A DNA stretch of 64,000 nucleotides from Anisus vortex (GCA_949126835.1 OX421495.1:23470533-23534532), one strand, 5' to 3'; numbered from the stretch's first letter, positions 1 through 10,314 are shown. Numbers and translations: made by a program. Notes: generated by a model not told the origin, from the letters alone.

Positions 1-21
1 GGAGGTGAAACTTATACATAT

Positions 22-696
22 TGTCATGTATATTGTTTTTCCAAGAATTGGAACACGCAATGTTTATTCTTCTCTCTCTCTCTTTTCTTACTACACGCGA
101 TATTAGGACGTTTAGTAGGAAAACGAAAGGTTCTAGGTAATGCTGGGATTCTGTGTTGATCTCAAATTCTCAGAGTCTGGGAACGACTCATTATTTAATA
201 GGGGAAGTTCCTATCGTTTTTGTTATGAGTTTTGTAATGATACCATGATTTTCACCCCTACTGATAATGGGTCTGTCCCTTGCACCACTCGGATAGTATT
301 TAATGATTTGTTTTGTCTGAAAGACAGAGAGTTTCAAAAGATGTTCCTTTGAACGTTTGTGTTTGCACTATTTTATTCTAACTGTACATAATAGATATAT
401 TGTATATATTGAACATACCACCTGAAATAAACTATCAACAACAGTTACACTGAAGCTTCTTTGTCAAGTTACTATCCTATTGTGTTGTATACATTACTAT
501 AAGATTTATCTACTACCATAATTTACAAGAGAGGAAATGTTTGGAATACAAATACTGAATTTGCGCCCAGGACTATAAGAAGAGTTCGTGTAATACTGAA
601 ACATAAATACTAATAATTAAAGTCTCCCCTAGGACTAACGAGAATTATCAGCAAGATCTACACAGCTCTGGCCACAAGGGGATTGTGGACGTAACA
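22..696 (+). repeat. 5' LTR of the Gmr1-like element
   Basis: The 675-bp direct repeat runs from TGTCATG to GTAACA and matches 7196-7870 in length and, by eye, in sequence. A CT-rich run lies near 69-84. The motif AATAAA lies near 426 and is a candidate polyadenylation signal. A 70-codon open frame inside it (140-352) recurs in the other LTR and is probably incidental. Transcription should start in this copy, but I cannot place the start. Confidence 0.95.
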
Positions 697-697
697 A

Positions 698-880
698 AAT
701 TTGGGGGCTCGTCCGGGATATTTGAGTTCTACTTTTCCTGACCTAGGATTGACAAGATTTGGTAGTCTCGTTCGGTAGATTTGAGTTCTACTTTTCCTGA
801 TCTAGGATTAAAAAAAAAAAATTTGTTGATCTCGTCTGGAAAATTTGAGTTATATTTTTTCCTGACCTATAAATATTTTG
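698..880 (+). repeat. Tandem leader repeats with decayed primer-binding sites
   Basis: Three consecutive diverged units of about 58-64 bp start near 698, 756 and 820. Each opens with a version of the primer-binding site and continues with a shared stretch read as TTTGAGTT, then TTTTCCTGAC. Only the first has the exact tRNA-Pro site; the second has TGGTAGTCTCG and the third TGTTGATCTCG in its place. Unit two is lengthened by an A-run (809-821). A weaker fourth copy may follow at about 881-945. Confidence 0.8.
702..719 (+). promoter_or_regulatory. Primer-binding site complementary to tRNA-Pro
   Basis: The 18 bases TGGGGGCTCGTCCGGGAT lie five bases after the 5' LTR. They are the exact complement of the 3' end of animal tRNA-Pro including CCA, the same site used by murine leukaemia virus. 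This is where minus-strand DNA synthesis should be primed. Confidence 0.9.
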
Positions 881-1118
881 TGACATTAGTAGTACTGAGA
901 GCGGCATATTTGTGTTTCGTTTTCAGGACTGTGAAACTATTCTTTTTAAAAAGAGGAGAGAACTGGTTTGCGTTTTTATTCCTTGGGAAGTGTGAAGATT
1001 CCACGAAGTGTTTAATATTATATTGTGCAAATTTCTGGACAAATCGTAAGTTGGAACTTTATATTTTATTATACAATATATACTACTCTACTATAACAAA
1101 TATTTCGAACGCTATACT

Positions 1119-4100
1119 ATGGCTTCGAATATATCAAGTGAGGAACTTAATGCCATGCCATTTGCTGAACTAAAAGAATTAGCTGAGTCCTTTGGGATTG
1201 AGGCAGGACAGGCAAGACCTAATCGTAATCGTTTGACCAAAGAAATTATGACATGTTTGAACGGGCAGAATGCCATGAACACTGGTAGTGTAGTTGAAGT
1301 GGGACAGAACGATATCAATGAAGGTTATGTAGCTCCCAGTGGGGGCGAGGTAATTGCCCACGGAGACGAGGTAAGAAATATGTCATCTAGACCATCAAAC
1401 AATGATGAAGATGAAGGGTTGAGTGAAAACCTAAAATTCCAATTAGCTATGAAGAGAATGGAATTGGAAAGATTTAGGATAGAAAATGAAAGAATTAGGA
1501 TAGAAACTGAAAGCAGAGAAAGGATAGAGATGGCACGCATGAATAGACCTGACCATCGTAGGGACAGCAATGGTATGGATATTAGCGCAATGAAGCAACA
1601 CTTGCCTATATTCAGAGAAGAAGATGTTCAAGATTTCTTTTTGCTTTTTGAGAGGATAGCTGTAGATTATCAGTTCCCTGATGATAAGATGGCTTTATTG
1701 TTAAGGTCAACTCTCAACAAAGGAAAAGCATTGGACGTAGTGTTGAGTTTAACACCCGAGGAAATAAATGACTATGAAGTAATCAAAGATAGGGTGCTAA
1801 AAAGTTATTCCCTGACACCAGAAAAATATAGAAAGCTATTTAGAGACAGAAAGAAGGCATATGATCAAACTCATGTAGACTTTTTGAGACAAAAGGAGAA
1901 AATGTTAGAACAGTGGCTAAGGTCACAGAATGTAAGTGAGTTTGATAAACTCAAGAACCTAATATTGTTTGAGGAATTCAATGATTGTATTCGAGTGGAT
2001 ATTAAAACCCACATCTCAGACCGAGGGGTTGAAGATGTGCATGAAGCTGCTAGATTGGCAGATAACTATGCCATAATTCACGCCAGCATAAAGCCATATT
2101 ATGCTGACAAACCCAAAGTGCACAAACCAGAGCCCAAGGAGGCTAGTAAACCAAAAGAGACAAGTGAAAACAATAATAAGAACAGTGGTGTAAATAATAA
2201 TAGTAACTTAGTTCATTTCAGGAAGCAGACAGATGTAAATAAAGCAAAGGTGGTATGTTTCAATTGCAAGAAAGAGGGCCACATGAAGAAAGATTGTTGG
2301 ATCCTTACCAAGAAGCAAGGTGCTATTCTACACTGTGCCAGAGTGCAGAAAGATAGCAAGCAGACAGAAGAAGTGTGCAACACAGGGTCAAGAAACTCAA
2401 AAGAAATGCGGCCGGCATCGCCCATAGTTGTGGAGTCGATGGTTTTTGAGAACAGTCTATCTAAGGTAAAAGAGAATAGCTGTACTCAATCTATTATGCT
2501 TTCAGAAGGCCGTGAGGAACAGATGGTTCCTGAAGTCCCGGAAGAGGACGACCTATCCGATTTTCGACCCTTTGTCTACGAGGGGACAGTGTCGACAGAA
2601 GTCGATGTACTCAGCAAGAAGAAAATACAGATATTACGTGACACGGGTTCTGCTGTCAGCGTGATCCTGGAGGGCAGTGTGCCGTTAACAGATGCCACCA
2701 GTACCGGTGAGTCTGTTGTGCTGAGAGGTGCTAGTATGGAGGCTGTGGAAGCTCCACTGCACAGAATAAAACTCGAGTCGGATATTTTTACAGGTAACAT
2801 CGTAGTGGGAGTGTGGCGCGCACTACCCGTCAAAGGCGTTTCCATGATATTAGGAAATGACATTATGGGCGGCAGAGTCACTGTCGAGCCCATGGTTAAA
2901 GTGTTGGAGACAAAGATGGCGGAGGACAAAAACCTACGTCCTGCCAATGAACGCCCAACATGTGCACTGACAAGAGCAATGCAGAAAAAGAAGTCGGTAA
3001 AGACTCCTGCTACGCCGTGTAGTGCAACGAAAGATGTGTTTGTCTGTTCTAAAGACACACATGCGAATGAAACAGTGATAACAGAAACACCTGACATCGA
3101 TTTAAGTGCTACGTTCTTTGCTGAACTAACAACTGGTGATGCAACCGAGAACGATAACATTTTGTCACCAAAGCAGAAATTGGTGAAAGAACAATTGAAT
3201 GACGAAGTAATAATGCAACTCAGAATGAAAGCTGTTGATGAAAAGACTGCAGATGCAATGGCGGAATGTTTCTACATAAAAGATGAAGTGTTGATGAGAA
3301 AGTCGAAACCGCTCAACTCAGGTACAAACGAGTGGGACAGTATTCACCAGATTGTAATACCTAAGTGCTATCGTCAAGATATACTGCGTATGGCGCATGA
3401 TCTTCCTTTCGCTGGTCACATGGGAGTCCGAAAAACGCACCACCGTATCCTCCCTTACTTCTACTGGCCAGGACTGAGAAGAGATGTCGAACAATACTGC
3501 AAGACTTGCCACGTATGCCAAATGGTAGGACGTCCTAACCAACGAATTCCTGTCGCTCCACTCCAGCCGATACCAGCGTTCGACGAACCATTCAGTCATA
3601 TACTCATTGATTGCGTGGGCCCGTTGCCGAAAACAAAAGCCGGTTTTCAATACCTGCTCACAGTCATGTGTTCATCCACTCGCTTCCCGGAAGCCATTCC
3701 GTTGCGGAACATAACAACAGTGAAGGTGGTAGACGCCCTGACAAATTTCTTCACACGTTATGGCCTACCGAAGACAGTACAGTCCGACCAGGGGACTAAC
3801 TTTACTTCGAACATTTTCAAACAAGTCATGGAACAATTAGGGATAAGCCATAGGCTATCAAGTGCCTATCATCCTGAGAGCCAGGGAGCTCTGGAAAGGT
3901 TTCATCAGACATTAAAATCGATGCTTAAAAAGTACTGTTATGAAAACGAGAAAGACTGGGATAAGGGTGTGCCTTATGTACTGTTCGCTGCAAGGGAGGC
4001 CACTCAGGAATCCCTGGGGTTTAGCCCATTCGAACTTGTGTATGGACACTCAGTCAGAGGTCCGTTGAAACTTCTACATGAAACTTGGCTAACGGACAGT

Positions 4101-5948
4101 GAACCGATTGGACTTTTGTCATATGTAGATAAATTTAAAAATAGGCTTTATCATGCTTTTAACCATGTGAAGATTCATTTTCCACAGATGCAGGAGCGTA
4201 TGAGACAGAACTATGACCGTAAAGCTACAGCTAGAACTTTTGCACCAGGTGACAAAGTTCTTGTGTTTCTACCTTTGCAAAATCAGCCTTTAAGTGAAAA
4301 GTTTAGTGGACCCTATGAGATAGAGTCAAAGCTTGGCGAGGTCAATTATTTGATAAAGACTCCTGACCGGAGACAAAAGCAGAGGGTATGCCATATTAAT
4401 TTGCTTAAGCCCTATGTTTCCAGGGAAAAGAGTAAACCACGGGAGGTCCCCATGATTTCATTAGCTAGAGTCCCGACGGATTTATCTAGGATAGAATATA
4501 AGTTTGCAGAAAGTAAACTTAATAATACAGATGCCCTTAAGAGTTTAGATACAAGGCTAGAACATCTTCCGGTAGAAGATAAGGAGAAGATTATTGAGCT
4601 GGTACATGAATATAAGTCACTGTTTACAGATGTTCCCAGGAGGACACATCTAATAGAACACGATGTAGTATTAACTGAGGGTGCCAGGCCAATTAAACAG
4701 CATCCATATAGAGTTAACCCCATCAGACTTGAACATATTAGAGCAGAGGTGAAGTATATGTTAGAAAATGACATAGTGGAAGAATGTGATAGCGAATGGT
4801 CTTCACCCTGTGTGTTGGTACCAAAAGCCGACAACACATTGCGGTTTTGTACAGACTTTAGGAAATTAAATAATTTGACAAAGACTGACTCGTATCCCAT
4901 TCCTCGTATTGATGACCTCATTGATAAGATAGGTGATGCGACGTATGTGACAAAAATTGATCTTCTCTCCGCGTACTTTCAGATTCCTTTGACGCCACGG
5001 GCACAGGAAGTATCCGCGTTTGTGACACCTGACGGACTTTACAGGTATAAGGTCATGCCATTCGGACTCCGTAATGCCCCTGCGACGTTTCAAAGGCTTA
5101 TAAACACCCTCACTCGCGGTATCTTCCAGTGTAATGCCTACCTCGACGACATAGTGGTGTATAGTACAGATTTCAAGACACATGTCAGTCAACTACGACA
5201 CTTGTTTGAACGACTGAATAACGCCAATTTGACAATAAACCTGGCTAAGAGTCAGTTTGGACATGCCACTATCGAGTATCTTGGACATGTAGTGGGTGGT
5301 GGAAAGGTTAAACCAGTAAATGCTAAAATAGAAGCTATTCAGAATGTCCCAGTACCACAGACAAGGAAACAACTCCGTAGTTACCTTGGAATGGCCGGGT
5401 ATTATCGTAACTTTTGCCAGGACTTTTCTACGGTAGCTTGCCCCTTAACTGACCTACTAAAGAAGAACAATCGCTTTGTTTGGTCTGACAAGTGCCAAAA
5501 GGCGTTTGATGAGTTGAAGTTAAGATTATCCAGGGCACCTATTTTGGTGACCCCGCGTTTTGATAGACCCTTTAAAATTGCAGTAGACGCGTGCGATACT
5601 GGGATGGGAGCGGTGCTGACTCAGCAGGATGACCACGGAGAGGAGCACCCGGTGTGCTACCACTCACAGAAATTCAATATCCATGAACGTAATTATAATA
5701 CAAGTGAGAAGGAACTTTTAGGGTTGATCCTAGCGTTAAAACAGTTTGATTTCTATGTAAACAGCTCTGGGTACCCGATAGAAATACTGACCGACCACAA
5801 CCCTCTGACTTTTCTCTCCAGGGTCAAGCAAAACCAGAGGCTTGTTAGATGGAGCTTATTCCTCCAAGCCTATGACTTAAACATAAAACACCTGAGGGGT
5901 AGGGACAACGTCACAGCTGATACTCTATCTCGGGTGCTACATGATTGA
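1119..5948 (+). CDS. gag-pol: Gag-Pol polyprotein, Gmr1-like Gypsy (Gag-PR-INT-RT-RH)
   Basis: This single frame of 1609 residues encodes the structural and enzymatic proteins for retrotransposition. In order: a short SAP-like helical segment (about 12-48); a charged coiled coil (about 103-141); a capsid-like region (about 155-335) whose second half resembles a SCAN domain; a zinc knuckle of CX2CX4HX4C form (C380-C393); an aspartic protease with DTGSA at 508; an integrase with HX6HX26CX2C zinc finger (H760, H767, C794, C797) and catalytic D831, D890, E926 with D-X35-E spacing; a GPY module at 1064; a reverse transcriptase with D1281 and YLDD at 1341-1344; and an RNase H with D1490, E1530 and D1559, followed by a terminal TADTLSR motif. 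All key residues checked are present. The start at 1119 is the first methionine of the long frame. Gag and Pol share one frame, so no frameshift signal is needed; the Gag to Pol ratio must be set another way, for example by processing. Confidence 0.95.
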   Translation: MASNISSEELNAMPFAELKELAESFGIEAGQARPNRNRLTKEIMTCLNGQNAMNTGSVVEVGQNDINEGYVAPSGGEVIAHGDEVRNMSSRPSNNDEDEGLSENLKFQLAMKRMELERFRIENERIRIETESRERIEMARMNRPDHRRDSNGMDISAMKQHLPIFREEDVQDFFLLFERIAVDYQFPDDKMALLLRSTLNKGKALDVVLSLTPEEINDYEVIKDRVLKSYSLTPEKYRKLFRDRKKAYDQTHVDFLRQKEKMLEQWLRSQNVSEFDKLKNLILFEEFNDCIRVDIKTHISDRGVEDVHEAARLADNYAIIHASIKPYYADKPKVHKPEPKEASKPKETSENNNKNSGVNNNSNLVHFRKQTDVNKAKVVCFNCKKEGHMKKDCWILTKKQGAILHCARVQKDSKQTEEVCNTGSRNSKEMRPASPIVVESMVFENSLSKVKENSCTQSIMLSEGREEQMVPEVPEEDDLSDFRPFVYEGTVSTEVDVLSKKKIQILRDTGSAVSVILEGSVPLTDATSTGESVVLRGASMEAVEAPLHRIKLESDIFTGNIVVGVWRALPVKGVSMILGNDIMGGRVTVEPMVKVLETKMAEDKNLRPANERPTCALTRAMQKKKSVKTPATPCSATKDVFVCSKDTHANETVITETPDIDLSATFFAELTTGDATENDNILSPKQKLVKEQLNDEVIMQLRMKAVDEKTADAMAECFYIKDEVLMRKSKPLNSGTNEWDSIHQIVIPKCYRQDILRMAHDLPFAGHMGVRKTHHRILPYFYWPGLRRDVEQYCKTCHVCQMVGRPNQRIPVAPLQPIPAFDEPFSHILIDCVGPLPKTKAGFQYLLTVMCSSTRFPEAIPLRNITTVKVVDALTNFFTRYGLPKTVQSDQGTNFTSNIFKQVMEQLGISHRLSSAYHPESQGALERFHQTLKSMLKKYCYENEKDWDKGVPYVLFAAREATQESLGFSPFELVYGHSVRGPLKLLHETWLTDSEPIGLLSYVDKFKNRLYHAFNHVKIHFPQMQERMRQNYDRKATARTFAPGDKVLVFLPLQNQPLSEKFSGPYEIESKLGEVNYLIKTPDRRQKQRVCHINLLKPYVSREKSKPREVPMISLARVPTDLSRIEYKFAESKLNNTDALKSLDTRLEHLPVEDKEKIIELVHEYKSLFTDVPRRTHLIEHDVVLTEGARPIKQHPYRVNPIRLEHIRAEVKYMLENDIVEECDSEWSSPCVLVPKADNTLRFCTDFRKLNNLTKTDSYPIPRIDDLIDKIGDATYVTKIDLLSAYFQIPLTPRAQEVSAFVTPDGLYRYKVMPFGLRNAPATFQRLINTLTRGIFQCNAYLDDIVVYSTDFKTHVSQLRHLFERLNNANLTINLAKSQFGHATIEYLGHVVGGGKVKPVNAKIEAIQNVPVPQTRKQLRSYLGMAGYYRNFCQDFSTVACPLTDLLKKNNRFVWSDKCQKAFDELKLRLSRAPILVTPRFDRPFKIAVDACDTGMGAVLTQQDDHGEEHPVCYHSQKFNIHERNYNTSEKELLGLILALKQFDFYVNSSGYPIEILTDHNPLTFLSRVKQNQRLVRWSLFLQAYDLNIKHLRGRDNVTADTLSRVLHD

Positions 5949-7195
5949 CTGAATAACCCCATACTTCTTTTTCAGATCATCTCATTTATTCATTAAGAAT
6001 GTGTCATGATAACCTATCATTCGTTTGAATTTTGATTATGGAATACCTATAGAATACTTGTATCATACAGAAGTCAAGTCTTTTGAAAGTATTAATAATT
6101 CTTATAATCATGTATAATATTGATGTTCTGATATATTTTAAATTCATTTGATTATGGAAAAGAAATTCCATTTAAATGTTGATGCATGATGCAATAAATA
6201 TATAATATGCACGTATTTACTTGATATGGATGGATAAAAGTAATTGTCATCACATGCAATTAAGTGGGAAAACTTTGAGCTAGTTGATTTATTATCTTGT
6301 TTTTATTTTAGTTAATGAATGGAACTAAATAATAATATGTACAATTTTTATCTTAGAAAGAGATGTAATCTTAATTGGTATAAATTAATAGATAATATTG
6401 GAAATCTATTGCTAAATTGTTATATCATGGCAATAGAATGGGAAAAAAACTAGTGTATATTCACTATGTTGTATATAGGTTGTTATATATTCCATATATC
6501 CGGGAATGGAGGGAAACAAAGGTACCTAAAGGTGAGCACTCATTCAACCCTGAACAATCTTTTATATTAAACTTTCAAATTTGCCAAAAACGCATAATAG
6601 TGGATTACATTTTAATATTGAGATTACTGTAGTAATCGTAACTAGAGCGTATTTTCTCCTCATATTTGAGAAAAGGGGAAGTATCATCATCTTAGGTATG
6701 CACCCTGTTAATGTCAAGTTGACACTGTAATTTAAAGGGGAAGTAACCTATAGTTTGATTCGAGTTATGTATTACTTATCTTTTGGTTTGTATATTAGAA
6801 GTAAACTGTTGGAAATTGACAAGAGTTTGAGCAATGTTATATTTGTTTAATAGATTAAAACTTTTTGCAAATTTTTGGTGGAAATCCACACAACTGTACA
6901 TAGTTAAAATAAGAATGACTAGAATATTTTTGAATTATTTGTACTTGTTGAGACATTAGTTAATATTAATACTAACGGTGAAATATTTGTCCATCACGTT
7001 GTAATCACAATTACCATTGGGTAGTGACACTTTTTATAATTTAGTTGTGCCAGTGAGCCATGTTTGCTTAAATTGTCTAATAATCTTCCATTGATTGTTG
7101 GTTATTAAAACGATAGTGTTAAGTACGAAAAATGTACCATGTTGAGTATTACTTGGGTAATTATGGTACATTATTTCTTTCATTGGGTGGGGGCG
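5949..7195 (+). other. Long 3' noncoding region with polypurine tract
   Basis: About 1.25 kb of AT-rich sequence lies between the gag-pol stop and the 3' LTR. Its longest forward frame is 71 codons (6417-6632) and shows no signal peptide or envelope features. The last bases (about 7184-7195, TGGGTGGGGGCG) are purine-rich and adjoin the LTR, so they are the expected primer for plus-strand DNA synthesis. The rest has no feature I recognise. Confidence 0.7.
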
Positions 7196-7870
7196 TGTCA
7201 TGTATATTGTTTTTCCAAGAATTGGAACACGCAATGTTTATTCTTCTCTCTCTCTCTTTTCTTACTACACGCGATATTAGGACGTTTAGTAGGAAAACGA
7301 AAGGTTCTAGGTAATGCTGGGATTCTGTGTTGATCTCAAATTCTCAGAGTCTGGGAACGACTCATTATTTAATAGGGGAAGTTCCTATCGTTTTTGTTAT
7401 GAGTTTTGTAATGATACCATGATTTTCACCCCTACTGATAATGGGTCTGTCCCTTGCACCACTCGGATAGTATTTAATGATTTGTTTTGTCTGAAAGACA
7501 GAGAGTTTCAAAAGATGTTCCTTTGAACGTTTGTGTTTGCACTATTTTATTCTAACTGTACATAATAGATATATTGTATATATTGAACATACCACCTGAA
7601 ATAAACTATCAACAACAGTTACACTGAAGCTTCTTTGTCAAGTTACTATCCTATTGTGTTGTATACATTACTATAAGATTTATCTACTACCATAATTTAC
7701 AAGAGAGGAAATGTTTGGAATACAAATACTGAATTTGCGCCCAGGACTATAAGAAGAGTTCGTGTAATACTGAAACATAAATACTAATAATTAAAGTCTC
7801 CCCTAGGACTAACGAGAATTATCAGCAAGATCTACACAGCTCTGGCCACAAGGGGATTGTGGACGTAACA
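7196..7870 (+). repeat. 3' LTR of the Gmr1-like element
   Basis: A second 675-bp copy of 22-696, running from TGTCATG to GTAACA, with no difference found by eye. It should supply the polyadenylation site. It is followed directly by ATAT, the second copy of the target duplication. Confidence 0.95.
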
Positions 7871-7871
7871 A

Positions 7872-7990
7872 TATTATGTTGTTTGTACTTAACGGGACAT
7901 GTTATAAAAATATTGCTGGAGGTGAAACTTATACATAGCCTATTATGTTCTTTGTACTTAACGGGACACATTACAATAATATTGCTGGAT
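7872..7990 (+). repeat. 69-bp tandem repeat that hosts the retrotransposon
   Basis: A unit starting TATTATGTT at 7872 recurs at 7941, with shared blocks GTACTTAACGGGACA and AATATTGCTGGA. The first 20 bases of the window match the end of such a unit (compare 7918-7937), so the retrotransposon interrupts this array. Confidence 0.75.
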
Positions 7991-8056
7991 TTAAAGTAAG
8001 ATATTTTAGACATAGACACGCAGGACTAGACATTAATTTTAGCGACGACGAATTAA

Positions 8057-8453
8057 TCTATGTATATATAAAGTAGATTGTGTGTGTATGTGTTCAACCA
8101 ATCTTATTTAATTTAAAGACAAGTGACCTTATTGTCTCATATTATACTTTTGTGATTCATCTTCGGACATATATCTTCGCTAGCTAAGCTGTTTACGTAT
8201 CGAACTGCCCTACGGGGGTCCCGGGTTCTCTACTAGCAATTTAGATTTTTGTTTAATAAAATGACTTGCCTATTTTTTACCTGATTCTAATATTTATTTT
8301 AAATTACTTTCCTAAAAGTCTTTAGTAAAAAATATAATTTTTTAAATTATTAGATTAACAGCTTTCTGTTCATTGTGGTTTATACAATTTTTATCTGTAT
8401 CTTATACAGGCCTGTTTAATTTTCAACCGGGCAACGCCGGGTTATTTAGCTTG
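8057..8453 (+). mobile_element. Possible non-autonomous Helitron relic
   Basis: The segment opens TCTATGTATATATAAAG followed by TG-rich sequence, like the 5' ends of many animal Helitrons. It closes with a short hairpin (about 8425-8443) whose arms read AACCGG and CCGGGTT around GCAACG, then AGCTTG before T. Helitrons end in such a hairpin then CTRR and insert between A and T; here A precedes and T follows. One hairpin arm lacks a base, and the terminal CTTG departs from CTRR. No coding sequence is present. Confidence 0.45.
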
Positions 8454-8459
8454 TCTCTA

Positions 8460-9357
8460 GCTAAAAGAAGGAGTGACGAGAGATACATAAGATATTATGA
8501 CCTAATGGATTAGAGGCTGTATTTCAATGGTATGCCCATGTAACGACAGACGACTGAATACCTTGATACAAGCAATACGTATTGAGTAATATTTACTTTA
8601 TACAGTATTATGTTATGAGCAATTCACCGACTACTCAATACTCTTCAATATAAATTATAGTTTTATAAAATGTATTTTCAAGCTCTTCATAGTCGGGAAT
8701 ATTTATTTTTTAAATAGCCACTGTGTTATATATGACACCTGCTACATGTGAACACCGAGATAACTTTATTATAATCTACAACTCAACGTTTTTTTCAGAC
8801 ACTATCACCATCTATATTAGAGGAGCGCTTGAAACGTATAAGATAAAAAGATTACATACACTTTAACTTAAATTGAATTAGTTCTTCTCATATTTCTAGC
8901 AGGCTTACGTCACTGCCATAGATATGGTTCAAAGTTTTAGTTTCAAATTTTAAATTCTGTGATTCTAATCCAAATGTTGAATTAGGTTTTAGTTCGTAAA
9001 ATATTTAAGTTAAGCATTGCGGATAATGTAAGTAATAATGAATCTCACTTCGTGTGTAAAAATGTTATTAAAAAAGGAAACACAACCTGTACTACACACA
9101 AACACACAATAAGACACTAAACATGGACGTTCTAATTTGGCCATTGACTATAAAGGGGGAAGCATTCGCTTCACTTTTCTCATTACGGTTTGGCTTATTA
9201 AAGTTTAAAAATAACTTTAGTTTATACTCCCTTTCATTTACAGCTTCAATTAGTTTTAGAATAAACTTTGCCACTGTAGTTCTACATGTACAAAATAATA
9301 ACATTGTTATTAGGGCATATGCCCTAAGATTAATTCTATCTATATCAACAAGGATAG
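8460..9357. other. AT-rich, nothing recognised
   Basis: No coding frame with domain features, no clear repeat and no element terminus was seen. Short overlapping frames at 9092-9449 on both strands look incidental. Confidence 0.5.
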
Positions 9358-10005
9358 CTCTATATGCAATATCAAGAATAGATCTAAAATACTATATGCA
9401 ATTGAATTGTTTAAGAATACTCTATATAACAACAACAATTGTTCAATAATACTATATTTAACATCAATGATTGTTTAATAATACTATGTTTAACATCAAG
9501 GATTGTTCAATAATACTATATATAAATCAAGGATTGTTCAATTATACTATATATAACATCAAGGATTGTTAAATAATACTATATATAATATCAAGGATTG
9601 TTCAATAATACTATATATAATATCAAGGATTGTTCAATAATACTATATATAAATCAAGGATTGTTCAATAATACTATAAATAACATCAAGGATTGTTCAT
9701 TAATACTATATATAAATCAAGGATTGTTCAATAAAACTATATATAAATCAAGGATTGTTCAATAATACTATATATAAATCAAGGATTGTTCAATAATACT
9801 ATATATAAATCAAGGATTGTTCAATTATACTATATATAACATCAATAATTGTTCAATAATACTATATATAACAACAAACATTGTTCAATAATACTATATG
9901 TAACAACAAATATTGTTCAATAATACTATTCATAACAATTGTTCAATAATACTATATATAACAACTAACATTGTTCAATAATACAATATATAACAATAAA
10001 AAATT
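9358..10005 (+). repeat. AT-rich minisatellite of about 30 bp
   Basis: About 20 units of 27-31 bp share GGATTGTTCAATAATACTAT followed by a variable ATATAA and ATCAA stretch. Central copies are most alike; the edge copies are diverged, and traces continue to about 10045. Confidence 0.9.
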
Positions 10006-10314
10006 GTCCCGTAATAATTCATGTAACAGCAGGCATTGTTTTGTAATAGGCTACTATAAGTAAGAGAAAAAAATTGTTATGAAAGTTACAATATGGCTAA
10101 GTCTCGACGTAACAGCATAATAACCCAAAAATATGTTGACCCACATGGCTGGACAGACTTGAAACAAAACATTCCATTATTCATCCCTCCTCCCTATTAC
10201 CGAACACACCAATCACCCACCCACCCCATTTACCCATGCTTGAGCAACGGTAGCAACATTCAATTAATAGAGTTACAGATCGATATCAGACTACCAGACT
10301 TCAAAGTCACACCC

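Larger units (their letters stand above)
22..7870 (+). mobile_element. Complete Gmr1-like Ty3/Gypsy LTR retrotransposon
   Basis: A full-length element of 7849 bp. It has two 675-bp LTRs starting TGTCA and ending AACA, a tRNA-Pro primer-binding site five bases after the 5' LTR, one open gag-pol frame (1119-5948), and a purine-rich tract next to the 3' LTR. The bases ATAT flank both ends (18-21 and 7871-7874), giving a 4-bp target duplication. The host sequence is a 69-bp tandem repeat whose broken unit can be read across the insertion. No difference between the LTRs was found by eye, and the frame has no stop or frameshift, so the insertion looks young. Integrase lies before reverse transcriptase in pol, an order known from Gmr1-type Gypsy elements and otherwise typical of Copia. 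No envelope-like gene is visible. Confidence 0.95.

Noticed and set aside
140..352. 70-codon frame in each LTR
   Set aside because: Identical in both copies because the LTRs are repeats; no codon or domain evidence for translation.
2576..3160. Long minus-strand open frame (194 codons) within gag-pol
   Set aside because: It is antisense to the protease-to-integrase linker of an intact polyprotein and shows no recognisable features. The other minus frames in 1112-5192 are treated alike.
6417..6632. Possible envelope gene after pol
   Set aside because: Only 71 codons, no signal peptide, cysteine pattern or membrane anchor.
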